64,000 bases of DNA from Phoma sp. XZ068 (taxonomy: Eukaryota; Ascomycota; Dothideomycetes; Pleosporales; Didymellaceae): contig RBKR01000001.1 of NCBI GenBank assembly GCA_004835665.1, positions 620,001 to 684,000 of the forward strand, in the 5' to 3' direction. The notes beneath the pieces are model-generated. The model was not told the origin of the DNA. It searched no databases and worked only from the letters and a program-made list of their open reading frames with translations. The position numbers and the translations under genes were made by a program. This document shows, in pieces, positions 21,200 to 33,118 of this stretch. How positions within the stretch are numbered: position 1 is the first letter of the stretch; every line of letters begins with the position of its first letter.

Positions 21200-24100
21200 A
21201 GTGCGCAGACTGAGCAGGTGCATGGCCTTGTCAAGTGCTGATGAGGGCTGTTTACGCATGTCTGACCCGTTTCGAACCCGTATGAATACGCAGTTGCTTT
21301 TACGATTTCCTACTGTATGACAATGTGTCCTACCCATACCGTCACAGAAACTACCACATCTACCTAGGATCTGTGCATTCCCGCTCACGCCATCCACGAC
21401 TCTGACGAGTATCTATCAAGAGTACCAACATGCATTTCGGAATGCACCAGGACATCACAATCCTGAGCATCCTCCAGTGTATGCGCGAAGCTGTCCCTTA
21501 GATACATTCAGTCTGCTCAACCTCCTGCGGCCAGCGAAACATCGTTGCTTGGGGTACAGTGCTCAGGCAAATGCATTCCTCGTCGCCGTATGCTTCTAGA
21601 TCGTGGATGGATGTGTTAGTCGCAGTCTGCTGACCGGAGGAGCGCACAAGAGACGACTTGGAGCGCAGGTACTGGGATCATATCAGTTACTGAACAGCTG
21701 GGCGAGTATGTATGAAGGCAATGTGACGGTGACAGCGCGTATAGGCAGACATAGCGGTTTGATACGATAAAGCCGTAATAAGAGCACTGCGGAAGTAGAG
21801 AGGAAAGAGACAACTAAGCCTTCGTGACCTTGTGAGGGAGGTAGTGTTGGTCTATGAGTCTTGTGGAGTAATGAGTTCTTATGCAGATGAGTTCAACTGC
21901 TCATCTGTTGGGAAACAACGAGTAGGACCTCCTCGGTTTGGAAGGCACAGTCTTAGTCTCAGCAACCTCAGGGTTATGCAGAAGGTTGCCGGAGTCCGCG
22001 GATAGCGAGAGGCCCAGTCCTGCCGGCGGTGGATGGAAACAGCAGACAGTGGCAAGCAAAAATTCCAACTAAACTCTGAGCACAGTCACAGGTGTAGACG
22101 AGCCTTCGTGGGAACCAGTGAGACTGTAAATCACACACTTTGCTCCAAGCACAATATCTTGGGTGTGGATCAGGCTAGTTTTCACATGTCTTTTCTCCTC
22201 TACGTGCCCATCCCCCTTCCAACACTATACATAAAAGAAACCATCTGCTCGTGTGACCCAAAATATTCCATATGTGAAGCTGTCGTATCAAAGATCTGCA
22301 CAAGGAGACGGCCCGATTAGCCCTCGCGCCTCAAAGGATTTTGATACAGCAATATCACTGGCTGCCTCACACTCCTTCCCAGACGTCAATCACATCGTGA
22401 CATGATACCGGAGATGTTCTTCTTCGTATCGATAGATCGCCCGAAGGATTCAGGAAGGGGTGTGGATGGCGCAATCACGGGGGCGAGATATCGACAGAGA
22501 GGGACTAGTCTCGCCTCACGGTTGGGGAACATGTTCGCGAGAGGTGCTGACAGCGTAATAATGACCTAGTCCGGGCGAAGGCGGCGGTTATGTACATCTT
22601 TGTTGCATGCTGGGTGCCCGGTGCTTGTTTGGTCTGGATACAGTGAGTGCCGCCGAGATAGGCGTAAGCATTACAACTTTTGGGAGTTGGGTTCTACTTT
22701 GGGAGACGGTGAGTTTGCTTTAGTGAGGCTTCACCGTTCGGGTTCGTTTTATCAATACTCAGTCTAGTTCTGCTGTATTGTTCCGAGTAGCCGCGTGTGG
22801 GTGTCCCTGAGTAAGTGGAGTGGATATGTTCGGTCCATGACCATAGTTCGCGCTGCCGCAAGCCTCACTGGGTTATTTTGCTTTTTGTTTCCATCTGTTC
22901 TAGGGGTTTTTGCGCTGAACTTACAATCAACTGCCTGAAAGGATGTGTTCGTTCGTAGCCTACAGTAGGGGGTATTGCCCTTTTGTTGGCGCGGGACTTG
23001 ATGGGATTCCGCTTGCTGCCCCTTTCCCAACTGAAATGTGAGGCTTGTAGGTGGGTAGTTGCGGTCAGGAGGGCGTGGCCCTTCAAGCCCCGCGCAGGTC
23101 CGCCCTGACGCGTGTGATGTAAGATTTCCGCGGATGACGGTTCTCCTACTCTTTGGATAGCCGATTTCTGCCTTCGGCACTGAGAACGAATCGGCAGTTG
23201 CCGGTTTTGTAACCGCTAAACACTGAGTTGCCCTCAATACTGAAGGCAGAAACCGGCCGTCCAAGGGATAGCAACCTTCATGCTTTGCCGAGTCCTCAAT
23301 TGGTGCACAAGGGCATTCAAAGCCTTGAGAAGATCATAAGTGAGACGCGCATCTTGCTCATAGTCTAATGTACCCCAGAGTCTCTAACCAATAGAGGCAT
23401 AATACCTCGATATCGGCACCGTGGACCGATGGCGTTGTTAGTGGTGAGGGGAGCTGAAGGAGTCCTGTTGGCAGGCAAATCCTATCTATGACAGCTCAGA
23501 GCAGTCGTATCCATGAGCTAGGTGTGCCTTGCGGTTGGAACGTCCAGCGCTTACTGTCAAGTTAACATGCCGTACACAGGGTGATAGCTGCAGTGCGGGG
23601 TATGCTGTTCTGTTTAGACATGGCTTGCATGTCGGGGTGTGAAGCTGTCTGAAGTGGCTCCAGTGGCTCGGCCCTCGGGCATTGGGCAAAGGTTCCTCTG
23701 CATGCGAACGCTTACGCAACATCGGGTGATTTCATGATCCTGTCAATGCGCGACGTAGTGTCATTTATGCAGGTGACTGCATTGGACCGTCGGTCATAGT
23801 GTCCTGGACCGGTGACCCTCGCAGGGCGAGGCTCCACGTTCACTCATGAGTGTGCGGTGAGCGTCATCGGGCTCGCGGAGAGTTTGGGGTACGAGAGGCT
23901 TCTTTCAGGGTCACTGTAGATGCGCCGAGGCGCGTAGTAGCTGAAGTGTATAGAAAGTGGACCTCGGTGTATTAGGTATTATGTGACTTCCGTACATTTC
24001 GGTCTAAATGGCCTGATTGCAGGCCGTCCATGTCTCCGCCTTTCAAACTGTTGACACTCAACCCTGCTCTGCATTGGGAATCAGTAGGGAGCGCCCGATT

Positions 24101-25114
24101 TTCCCCAGGGCTTGGAGAATGGACAAGCTGTATATTCGCCACCGAGGCGCACATATTTAGGTATTGCGTGTAACGCGGAGAAACTTTCTACAGGATTTGG
24201 CTTGGCCAGACTGATCGTGGTCGGTGCTTGCAAGTATGTGTTGTCTCTTTTGGAATGTAGCAATGAAGACGCAGAGGTGCCCAGTGGTCCGGACAACAAG
24301 CGCGTTCTGGGAGGGATGTCCCTGCGATCGTCGAACACCTAGTGAACTTGACAGATCTTGGTAGCGGAGCGGTGAGGCCGAAGGTACCCCATGCGAGACA
24401 CCGGCGACCTGTCAGTTCGCCTCGTCAGTGTGCAGTGCCCAACCGTTGGGTGCGTTCGCTTTTGAGGTGATGATCGACATTCATGGTTCTTGAGGGCGTG
24501 CGTTCGCCAAGGACGTTGTGTTCACAGGTATAGCAAACGTAGTACCGTACACATGGAAATGTAACACATGCGAGTTGAAGGTTGTCGAGTAGCCAAGTTG
24601 ATACTGTGGTGGCGAAGAGATCGACCTTATACGCTTATTGTTGTTGTGTCTAGCATGGTGGGTGAGGACGTGGCAGCTATGCTGCTGCGTCGAGGCGGTA
24701 ATATGCCGAACCGGGAGTTGTACGACAGGGCGTTTAAATCTTCAAAGCTCTCTTAATGGACAGTTTGCATTGAAGTCGCTGCTAAGACCAAGGGGGAAAG
24801 TAGGGCATCGACCTGGATTGGCTGAGGTGGCTGCCGCCCAATGATCGTCGTTGGGCCGATAGGGCGAGAATGAGGCGAGCGGCATCAGCGCATGCAAGCC
24901 CAACCAGGAGCGTCCTCCGTAGGGCACTCAGATACGATGCTGAGACCGCATTCTGCAAACCGTGTACTTGTCTGTTTCAGCGACCGCTACCGGGATGTAT
25001 AAATCGTGCAAAGCCCAAGCTCATCCTCGTTGCGACAGCGATTGAGCATAGAGTGAACCTGGCTTGCATATCATCTACAATCTTATCAGCACTGTTCCTC
25101 ATTCAGACCCCATA
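21200..25114. other. Long gene-poor interval
   Basis: Nearly 4 kb with no gene I can support. The longest open frame (166 codons, minus strand, 22764-23264) has no recognisable content, no conserved-looking hydrophobic core and no promoter. GC content is near the window average, so there is no sign of AT-rich RIP-type decay. The right end is the promoter of the small gene at 25115. Confidence 0.55.
24998..25003 (+). promoter_or_regulatory. TATA box of the small gene at 25115
   Basis: TATAAA lies 112 bp before the start codon, at normal fungal core-promoter distance. It supports the reality of the short three-exon gene. Confidence 0.5.
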
Positions 25115-25513
25115 ATGGCAGCGCCAAACTCATACTTCGTCCCCGGATATGGCATCTCACGAGCTGTAATCCAGAACGAGATAAGATATCATTGTGGTCC
25201 CGATGCAATCGTGAGGCCGTACACATTCCAAGTATGAAACCTACGGCCAAAGTGGTTATAGCCATGATCAGAGGCTAATTCGATACTAGGGACGAGATGG
25301 CTTCCTCATATCGACGATTGGACCACCATTAACAAAGGTGAGAAGTGTGTCAAGGCTTCGATCTCTTCTTGCTGATCCCTGTAGGCGCAAATCGAGGACC
25401 TGAAGATGTCATCCCGCGAGTACGAGGAGAAGCAATCGCGCATAGCTGGCGAACATGACGTCTTTGTGAACGCACCCATACCAATCAATCAGAGGATACG
25501 AAGAAGCCAATGA
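25115..25513 (+). CDS. Small RfeG-like fungal protein, 97 aa, three exons
   Basis: Exons 25115-25231, 25290-25337 and 25385-25513, each a whole number of codons, with introns of 58 and 47 bp (donors GTATGA and GTGAGA, acceptors ACTAG and TGTAG). The spliced protein begins MAAPNSYFVPGYGISRAVIQ, continues with CGPDAIVRPY, GRDGFLIST and TKAQIEDLK, and ends basic. This pattern (GISRxVI, GxDAxVRP, G-aromatic-hydrophobic, MI/QIxDLK) is the small fungal domain found in proteins labelled RfeG-like and in many short hypothetical proteins; I recall close Pleosporales versions of the same length. Its biochemical role is not established. Here it has no partner domain. A TATA box stands 112 bp upstream. 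It is easily missed because no exon exceeds 43 codons. Confidence 0.82.
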
Positions 25514-25750
25514 TTCAACAACCGCGATCAGTTGTGATTGAACTCTTCAATATGGGAAACGGGGCCACAGAGCAGCTGCTAGCTCCTTTGCAGACACCCA
25601 TACGTTCATTGAAGGTCCACGCGAAAGCGGAATAGTCCATGTCCGAACGGTGTACATGTCGTAATGATTTTTTCTTCCCGAGCGTTATTTGCCAGAATCT
25701 GGCCGTCTATCATAGTAACGGCGTTGAAAGGGAGTCGCGATAACTTTGTT

Positions 25751-25781
<31 letters not shown>

Positions 25782-26855
25782 TGTGTTTTCATTTCAAGGT
25801 CTGGGGTGCTGATGTATCAAGAGGCAATTCTAGGCGAGCAGCTTCCGTTGGACAGGCTCAAAAGAGCCCAAATCGTCACCCACAAGGGGTAGTTTGGATC
25901 GAGGCTACGTACTAAAGCCGGATACCTATTCAGGTAGACCTTGTAGGCAAATCTCAGAATGTGCTGATGCAAACTTCGAATTCCAACTGCGACGCAGTAT
26001 CGGCATTGACTTCGCATTGGCCATTCGCGACTGTAGACTGAGGAAGGATATGGCGATCACATACTGACTGTGATAACAAAGGTTCGGTCTGGATTGATGC
26101 TTGTCAAGGTCGTTGGGATGGGGACGAAAGTGGCCATCATGACTAAGCCGTGCTAGGGAGCGCGATCCTCCATCTGCGACACGATCGACAGACCTACCAC
26201 CTTCGAACGTACATGACCCGGCAGCTTATCAGTAGAAATGACAATGTAGTATCGGGGCCATGTATCAATCCATGAAATAGATTGGGTTAAGCCTTCCTTG
26301 CCCTGCGCCAAAGTTACCATGATCCAGGACGAGACTAAGTTCAGAAAATGAGGACTGTACCTGATTTTGGACTGCAGGTCGAGCAGAGGCTAGAATCTCA
26401 TGTTACAACTCTTATCACTCGTTGTGATACAGCACCTGAACATGGCCCTTTGAGATGCCTAGAGCAAGGTGTGCAGTCACGATTGCAATCGAGGGCTAAG
26501 TAGATGTTCACTGCCCGAATAGGACACAGGGCCCCGATAGAGTGCAGTGCGTCTTGCAGTAATCAATGACACCACCAGTAGAGACCCTTGAGAAAACCCT
26601 CATGTTGGCAAAATAACGGGGTAATGAATCATGCACCAACGCAAGATTCGATCGCGCTTAAACCGGTTCCCAAAGCTACGACATCTTCTGTGAGTGCTAT
26701 TAGGGCTACGAACTTTCCGCCTGTAGACGACAACAAAGGCATGTGTAGGAGCTGTATCACAATCGAACTTACTCGTCTATCGTAGGTGAGCTACAATAAC
26801 CCGTGGGCCATACACCCAGCGCATTGGCGATCTTGTCACTGATAGGATACAGGCG
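25514..26855. other. Intergenic region with CTG microsatellite
   Basis: Contains a TTG/CTG triplet tract at about 25748-25784 and otherwise only short frames without recognisable content. The right part should hold the promoter of the first RING gene; no clear TATA box was seen. Confidence 0.5.
25748..25784 (+). repeat. (TTG/CTG)n trinucleotide microsatellite
   Basis: Three TTG units run into about eight or nine CTG units without interruption. It lies in noncoding DNA between the small RfeG-like gene and the first RING gene. Confidence 0.85.
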
Positions 26856-28331
26856 ATGCCGCGCAGATACCCAAGTCTGAGGACCTTCAGGGCAGTCCAC
26901 ATATCACCTGAACGTGGTACACCCTCTGAGGGCGACAAGTGCTGCATCTGCCTCGAAACGTACGACCGGGATTCGCATCAAGCGGTAGGCGTGACCAGCA
27001 ATAGCGATTGCGAACATTGTTTTGGACGCCAGTGTCTCGAAGCCTACCTAGAGAGCACCAACCCAAGCAGAAACACATGTCCAGTCTGCCGCCGAAAATG
27101 GTTTACTCGAAGACCGATCACCCCGCCCACCCCTAGAGATACCAACACTTCGCAGGTGCTGACTCCCCCAATTCCATTGCGGACCCCCGTACGAGACGAT
27201 CCTGCATCTAGAGATCCTCAACAACAGACTTCGCAAGAGAACTCACCAGATATTGACAGTCCTACCATAAGCCAGTATGTGGCACAACTGCTCAATAGTT
27301 TGGACGCTATTGAAGCTCTTGAGGCAACAGCTGCACCACCTCTGGCCCAGGAGGTCAGGGTTCGCCTCCGACAAGCCCAAGGACGCATACATGCGTTCCT
27401 AGACAGGAGTGATGAGGCAACCGAAGCCACTGTGGGTGGTAGTGTTCATCTTGCGCGGCCTCAAGATGTGCCGCAAGGTACCGTAGACCGGGTATCCAGA
27501 CACCTGGCTGCTTTGGTCACCGCAGAACTGGAAATTAGTCAAGGTCTATATTCGCCGCTCAGCGCGACGTTTCGAAGCAGCACGTCTTCGCCCCCAGAAC
27601 TCCCTGCCCCACGTCTACGAACGTCGCAGCAGTTCAATCCTCCGTCAGTGGTCTCACCAACCGCCCCAGGCAGTAGAAGAAACCCTCCATCCCTCATGAG
27701 GACCGCCAACATCAGCCGAAGAGATCGTATAACACCTAGGTTTCAAGTACAGACATCGAATCTACAAACAGAACCTCACCCTCACCAAGTAAGACGAGAC
27801 AACATGATACTTCCACAACCTGCAGACCTATCTCAGTCGCATCGAGCAGGCAATGCGCAGATTATGCAAGAGCATATACGAGCATACCGGAGTGAAGGTC
27901 ATAATAGCGGCATCATACAACAACGAAACACACCTCCGGATTTCCACAATGAGCGGCTCCAAGTTGCAGAACTGCAAGACAGACTTTCGCCGCCTTTATC
28001 TACGGGCTTTGTGGCCAACCAAACCACGAGTAGAAACCTCAACACCCGGCGCTCATTCTACTCCAACGACGACGGACCTGAGCGAACTCAAATCTTTCTC
28101 CCCAGATTCTCGGTCTCGCGCCTGCATCAGACGAACAGCATACAGAGATTTGCTTATGATTTCCAACCAGTCAATTCGTCTCCACAACCCATACTTGCAG
28201 CTTCCATGGCTCAGCGGCCCGCCGGTCTAAGGAGTCGAACATGGTCAAATTCTCCGCGGGAACTTTCACGTATGATAAGTATCTCAAACCTCCGCGATCT
28301 GGTAGCACGCAGATGTGCAAGAGGAGTCTAA
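26856..28331 (+). CDS. RING-finger protein, 491 aa (first of a tandem pair)
   Basis: Single exon. The RING-like domain occupies about residues 29-82: CCICLETYD, then CEHCFGRQCLEAYL, then CPVCRRKW. The fifth zinc-ligand place, normally Cys or His, is Gly here (H-C-F-G), a variant also present in the neighbour at 28871 and common in fungal RING-like proteins. The remaining 400 residues are rich in Pro, Ser, Arg and Gln and look disordered, except for a short helical stretch at about 145-225 (SQYVAQLLNSLDAIEALEA). A ubiquitin E3 ligase role is inferred from the RING alone. No start upstream is in frame with better context. The substrate is unknown. Confidence 0.75.
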   Translation: MPRRYPSLRTFRAVHISPERGTPSEGDKCCICLETYDRDSHQAVGVTSNSDCEHCFGRQCLEAYLESTNPSRNTCPVCRRKWFTRRPITPPTPRDTNTSQVLTPPIPLRTPVRDDPASRDPQQQTSQENSPDIDSPTISQYVAQLLNSLDAIEALEATAAPPLAQEVRVRLRQAQGRIHAFLDRSDEATEATVGGSVHLARPQDVPQGTVDRVSRHLAALVTAELEISQGLYSPLSATFRSSTSSPPELPAPRLRTSQQFNPPSVVSPTAPGSRRNPPSLMRTANISRRDRITPRFQVQTSNLQTEPHPHQVRRDNMILPQPADLSQSHRAGNAQIMQEHIRAYRSEGHNSGIIQQRNTPPDFHNERLQVAELQDRLSPPLSTGFVANQTTSRNLNTRRSFYSNDDGPERTQIFLPRFSVSRLHQTNSIQRFAYDFQPVNSSPQPILAASMAQRPAGLRSRTWSNSPRELSRMISISNLRDLVARRCARGV

Positions 28332-28870
28332 AGCTCGTGCCACCTCCCTCGTTTCTAATCGCACTCTTGTGTCGTCTTCTAGCACGTACATTTTACTTGC
28401 GTCTTGATCCCTTTGTATTCTTGAACTGCCTCTATTGTCACCTACAACATATAATTCACAGCTTAAAATCGTTCGCTTATCGGAAATTTGCTAATGAGGA
28501 GAAACTAGACAGGTAGTTTAATATAAGGGAGAATTCGTTACAGAGCTAAAACAGACAAAAATCAGTTTACTGATCGTGAGGTAAACCCAACAGGAGACGT
28601 AATGTACCCTCGATGTTCATCAGGCTATCCTGCCTTCAGTCCATGCTTGGATGTGGTTCAGGGTACAGATGCTGTGCCGTCATAAGTTGCCCGACTTTGT
28701 TCTTCGTGGAACGAAGGGTCATGAACCGAAATTTGGCGAGAAACAAAAGTCTAGCTGGAAAGAAATATTGCTTTTGTCCGTTGTGATATCGCATACGACC
28801 TTATCACCTTCTCCCCCAAGGAAACGTACACGCGCTCGACACTTAACACCTTGCTGCTAATTTCCGCTGC
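28332..28870. other. Spacer between tandem RING genes
   Basis: Holds the 3' flank of the first gene and the promoter of the second; AT-rich near 28430-28560. No other gene was seen and no clear TATA box. Confidence 0.5.
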
Positions 28871-30040
28871 ATGGCATCGGGAACCATGAGAACCCTCGGC
28901 GCTGCGGCGCGAAAATTTCTTTACGAACACACGGAAGTTACAGTACCTCGTGACGCGAGGGAGGAGTGCCCGATCTGCCTAGAAACATATTACTCAACAC
29001 GAGAGTCCTGCATCCGTATCAAAGCTCTCCCGGGATGCTCTCATATGTTTGGTCTGAGCTGTTTGAGAGATTTCCTGAGCAGTGACCCACAAGCATCGAA
29101 AAGCTGTCCGTTGTGCCGGACACAATGGCTGCCACGCCGTGTTGTAGCGATTCCACGTCGACGGCGCCTTATCTTGGAGGACGCACTCGATTCAATAAGA
29201 GAAGACCTGACTGCGGGAGAAACTCAGGTTGCAGCTGCCATTACTACACCGAGACCAAGAGCAGATGCAACGGCCACAGCCTCTGCCTTCCCCCAATTTG
29301 CACAGTCCATTCCTCGAGTCGACCCAACTAATGAAGCTATGGAACGAGCTGTCCATATCGCTCAGATAGACAACTACAACGATCTGAGGAACCATGTTGA
29401 AAGTGTCCGGATCCGTGTTAGCAGGAGACAGCATTGGCCGCTCTGGAGTGGAAGACTCGGATTGATGCGGGCATCAAGAACAGAAACAGATGAGTCACAT
29501 AACAGTGCTTATGCAAATATTCCAGTAACCCAGCTTCCCTCAGGCCCACCACCAAGTCCCTCTAGCCCAGCGACTTCCTCCTGGATTGCAGAAATTCTAT
29601 CACCGTCTCCGTCCATTTCGACACAAGTATCGCCAGAGCAAGGCTTGATTCGGTTCACGTCTCCTTCCCATCTACCCATCCATTCACCACCTCATATTAC
29701 AGAATGGGAGAGTCACGTTAGCGCCCTTTCTCTATCTCTCGACGAACGAATCCGCCGTGTAGAGGCCAATGAAATTGCCCTCAATATTAAAGAATCCTCT
29801 ATACAGAACCGCGAGCGCGAATGCACTTCTCGAGAAGCAGCGATATCACGCAGAATAATCGAGGTAGCAGCCAGAGAAGCAACGGTAACGGAAAGGGAGA
29901 ATAGAGTGCTGGAGACAGAGCAGAGAGTTCAAGAAGTCACTAATCTAATAGTGAGCCACACTGACGAGGCTCGCGCTCTGCTCAGGAGGCAGCAAGAGGA
30001 GATTATTCGGGCGTTTGGAGAAGGGCCGTCGGGAGGCTGA
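28871..30040 (+). CDS. RING-finger protein with C-terminal coiled coil, 389 aa (second of a tandem pair)
   Basis: Single exon in the same direction as the RING gene before it. RING-like domain at about residues 33-85: CPICLETYYSTRESC, CSHMFGLSCLRDFL, CPLCRTQW. As in the neighbour, Gly stands at the fifth ligand place. A basic stretch (PRRVVAIPRRRRL) follows, then a Pro/Ser-rich linker, and residues about 280-380 form a strong charged heptad pattern (coiled coil), suggesting self-association or partner binding. The pair probably arose by old tandem duplication: the RING halves match in spacing, but the tails are unrelated in composition. E3 ligase activity is inferred only. An in-frame Met five codons in is an alternative start. 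Confidence 0.78.
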   Translation: MASGTMRTLGAAARKFLYEHTEVTVPRDAREECPICLETYYSTRESCIRIKALPGCSHMFGLSCLRDFLSSDPQASKSCPLCRTQWLPRRVVAIPRRRRLILEDALDSIREDLTAGETQVAAAITTPRPRADATATASAFPQFAQSIPRVDPTNEAMERAVHIAQIDNYNDLRNHVESVRIRVSRRQHWPLWSGRLGLMRASRTETDESHNSAYANIPVTQLPSGPPPSPSSPATSSWIAEILSPSPSISTQVSPEQGLIRFTSPSHLPIHSPPHITEWESHVSALSLSLDERIRRVEANEIALNIKESSIQNRERECTSREAAISRRIIEVAAREATVTERENRVLETEQRVQEVTNLIVSHTDEARALLRRQQEEIIRAFGEGPSGG

Positions 30041-32259
30041 GTTGGTGCTGTGGCGTTTGTGAAGGAAAAAGAGAGTGTGGGGATCAAGGCAAGAGGCTTA
30101 TTGCTGTGGCTTGATATCTTGACTCGTCTGCAGTTCTCTGAGGCGCAGTTTCGCGATCTTTGGATTTCCCATGCTGGAACTCGGGTTGGCGACTACCCTT
30201 CTTAGCCACGCTTGTGGCCCTTTTCTTCCCTTAATTAAATTTTGCTTTTCCTGATGAGGATGTTTGGTCGGTATTGTAACTACCTCCATTTTAATTTGGG
30301 CAAGGTGTCTTTAGAGGAAGCTGGTCTTTGAGCTTTGATGCATAACAGGAATAGGAACAGCCGTTACACTGTACTTGGATACTTAGACATGGCCTGTGTC
30401 TTAATTACTGTCTTGGTTACTGTCTTGTAGAAATGTGTAATCAGTGTAGACTACAAGGAATATATTGAAGTTTCATATACTTGTAATTACTATCACATTA
30501 CTTATGCTGACCGAAAATCTGATAAATCCCAAGAAGTGGATGTTTCGCACCACGAGAAACACAATCCGCAAAAATAGCAGTACACTGTGGTGTGACAACA
30601 GTACGTCTGCGGCTCAGCATACCACAGCAACAATACCCGAGGATAATCATGCTCAATATTGCACCAACAACCAAGCCTCACACTATCAATTTATCTGCGA
30701 TACGCTTCCAGCTTGGGCAAAGCCGTCGCGCAACTTACCAAAATGGCATCCCTCCAAGGAATTCCTACCTAAATTCGATTTCCTCAATTTTTGCCAACCA
30801 CGTCAGTGACCCCTCCCCACCAATACGCCCTCAGCCACACGACTCCTCCTACTAACCTTACAACTGTTGGACAATGATGTGACGCAAGGTCGTTGCATGG
30901 TACACTACCGATCGGCAGCCCCGAAGATAAACTATCGCTAAGACGGGTAAAGTCGCCAACACAAGCCTTTAACCGGGCTTATAGCGCAAAATTAGTCGCA
31001 AGTTAGGGCGGGCATTAGTGTCGCGGGGTGTGCGATGGCTTGTAAGGGTAAGGCGATGCCGAAGCGCGAATTGTCGACTCGCAACGGATATTGTGGACAA
31101 GCCATGAGGTGATAGTTCTGAGGTGTCAATGCAATGTGGATCGTCCTTGGCCATCCACGGGCATGTTGCGGTGAAGTCCTGACGTGGTGATGATGGTTTT
31201 CAGCCCTGTCACTCAGCCCTGCTAGTCAATGTCGCACAGGTTCTCGATGCCTCGCTTGCTTCAGCCGCAACGTCGGTTGCGGTTGCGGACACGGTCAGCG
31301 GTGTCAACGACATCATTCCGCTTCCTCGTGAGCTCCACGTGCCGAGTGAGTCGCAACCATTCCTCTGGGTGCCCTGGGAGGGTCCGAGACTTTGGATTCG
31401 ACACTTGCAATCCCAGCTGACCCTTTAGGGTGTCTCACTAGGCCCTGCCGGGCCCACAGGGCGGTCTCTGCACCATAAACGCTGCTCCTCTGTCAAGGGT
31501 TGCGAGATCGGTCGTGCGTCATACATTAGCTTGTGATGCAAGTCGAGGCTGAGGTTGCTACATCGAATCGAACCAGACAGTGAGAGACAGTGATGACATA
31601 GTATGAACAAAGCGAGAATGAAGTAAAGTTTGATGAGGATAGCTATATACGAGCCAACAGAAAAACTAAGATTTGCGAGGAAAAAGAAAGGAAAATCGAA
31701 GAAAATGCTGGAAGCGAATTCGAAACTTGCTATTGCTAGGAACCCCATGTTAAAGACCACCGCGATGTCATGCATCGGACTAAATTCCCGATTCCATCGC
31801 TTCGCACTGCCTGAAAAGAAAGCGGGCCAAGCGACCATACTTAAGCTAGTCGATATAGAGAGACCAGCGCCAACGCTAAAATGGACCGCTTTGTAGCGTT
31901 ATCAAAAACCAGGGAAAAAAGTGTATACTTTTCAAGTGTGACCAGCACAAATGGAAGGAGAAAGAGGGGAAGGGCGGAACAGCCCGAGAGACGCGCACCC
32001 CGAATACAATGTCTTCGAGGGGGCGTCCCACCACAAGGCATCGCTACCTTGGGTAAATTGATTAAGCAGGAGGGTACTCCGAATTCGTCGTACGGTGTTC
32101 CAACCTCCGAAGGTAGTCGTTGCCTGAAAGCCATGCTGGGTCGGTGACGCGTAACATAGTATGAGATGGGTATCGAGTAGCAGATGCGTAGCGCTATGAG
32201 GCTGAATGCCAAATGCATTCGTGCAAATCGCGAAAAGAACGCTGGGTCGGTTGTGATGC
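30041..32259. other. Gene-poor interval
   Basis: No supported gene. An open stretch without an ATG at 31183-31431 reads as protein-like but has no start or splice partner. The minus-strand frames at 31425-32317 are hydrophobic only because the plus strand is A-rich there; they overlap the 3' flank of the five-exon gene. Confidence 0.5.
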
Positions 32260-33118
32260 TCATCGGCGCATGAGCTGTTGCTGGATCTGGGAGAGCGAAG
32301 GGTCTTCGGCGAGCCACTTGCCCTGGGCAGCGTCCTGGTTGCGGAGTGTACTCTCAACGTAGGTGTCTGTAATAGCGAGGAGCTCCTTTGTAGTCCGTCA
32401 GTAGCTGCGACGAGGGTGATGATTGGAATAAGATGACAAGGGGTTGGCATGATGCAGGTTCGCTTTACATACATTGCGTAGCGTGCCATCTACTTGCTGT
32501 AGCGCTGCGAAGTGACTTGCGTTGGGGGCCTGGCCTCGAAGAATGCTGTGACGTGAGTTCATCCATCTTAGGCCAGCGTGCGCTCGCAGGTACGCTCTTT
32601 GACATTGAAATCGTCGTACTGCTGCGTCTGTGATGATTCTAAGCTTTGACGTCAGCCTCCTACTCCTAGAAAGGTACTCTGCGGTCACTGGTGTCATCTA
32701 TACAACGGTGAAATGCTGCTTCTATCGGAGAGCGAGCAATTGCTCACAGGATGGGGCACTGACGTCTTTAACTGCTGCCTCTCTCGCTCAGGGTCCCCTG
32801 TAGATGCCCCTGTACTGGCGGAAAAAGGTGTCTGGAGAATGGTCTGGGCTTCGCTGGCGCATGATCGAAGGAGTGAGTATCCCTCGAGGTAGTATTCCTC
32901 TGCGGTCGGTGTAGCGCGCAATTGACTCAGGTAGTGTTGCAGGTTGCGGAAGTCTGTCATAATCTCCGCTATCCGCATCGCCCGGGCGTCGTTGACTGCG
33001 GGGGTACGGTCAGTAGTAGGTTCAGGATGCAGTATGATATAGGAGGGATTTCGAGCGAACAGCTACACCCTGAAGGCTTGAGATGCTTGGAAGGAGGGTA
33101 CGTACGGCCGTCAGACAT
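32260..33118 (-). CDS. Five-exon gene of unknown function, 187 aa
   Basis: Exons 33118-33106 (13 bp), 32995-32748, 32697-32594, 32545-32473 and 32385-32260, joined by four GT-AG introns of 50 to 110 bp; all junctions keep one frame and the stop follows LSQIQQQLMRR. Product: short start MSDG, a helical region with MTDFRNLQHYLSQL and AEEYYLEGYSLLRSCASEAQ, a Ser/Thr-rich linker, a basic patch, and a C-terminal helical part with LQQVDGTLRN and ELLAITDTYVESTLRNQD. No signal peptide or membrane segment. I do not recognise the family; the helical, polar makeup suits a small subunit of a larger complex, which is only a guess. A TATATAA box sits about 140 bp upstream. The third exon is the least certain, since its boundaries were chosen to keep the frame. 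Confidence 0.55.

Noticed and set aside
22764..23264. A 166-codon open frame on the minus strand
   Set aside because: No recognisable motif, no promoter, no splice partner; length is within chance for this base composition.
31183..31431. Open stretch reading VAQVLDASLASAATSVAVAD and onward
   Set aside because: No ATG, no canonical upstream exon, and the sequence is internally repetitive.
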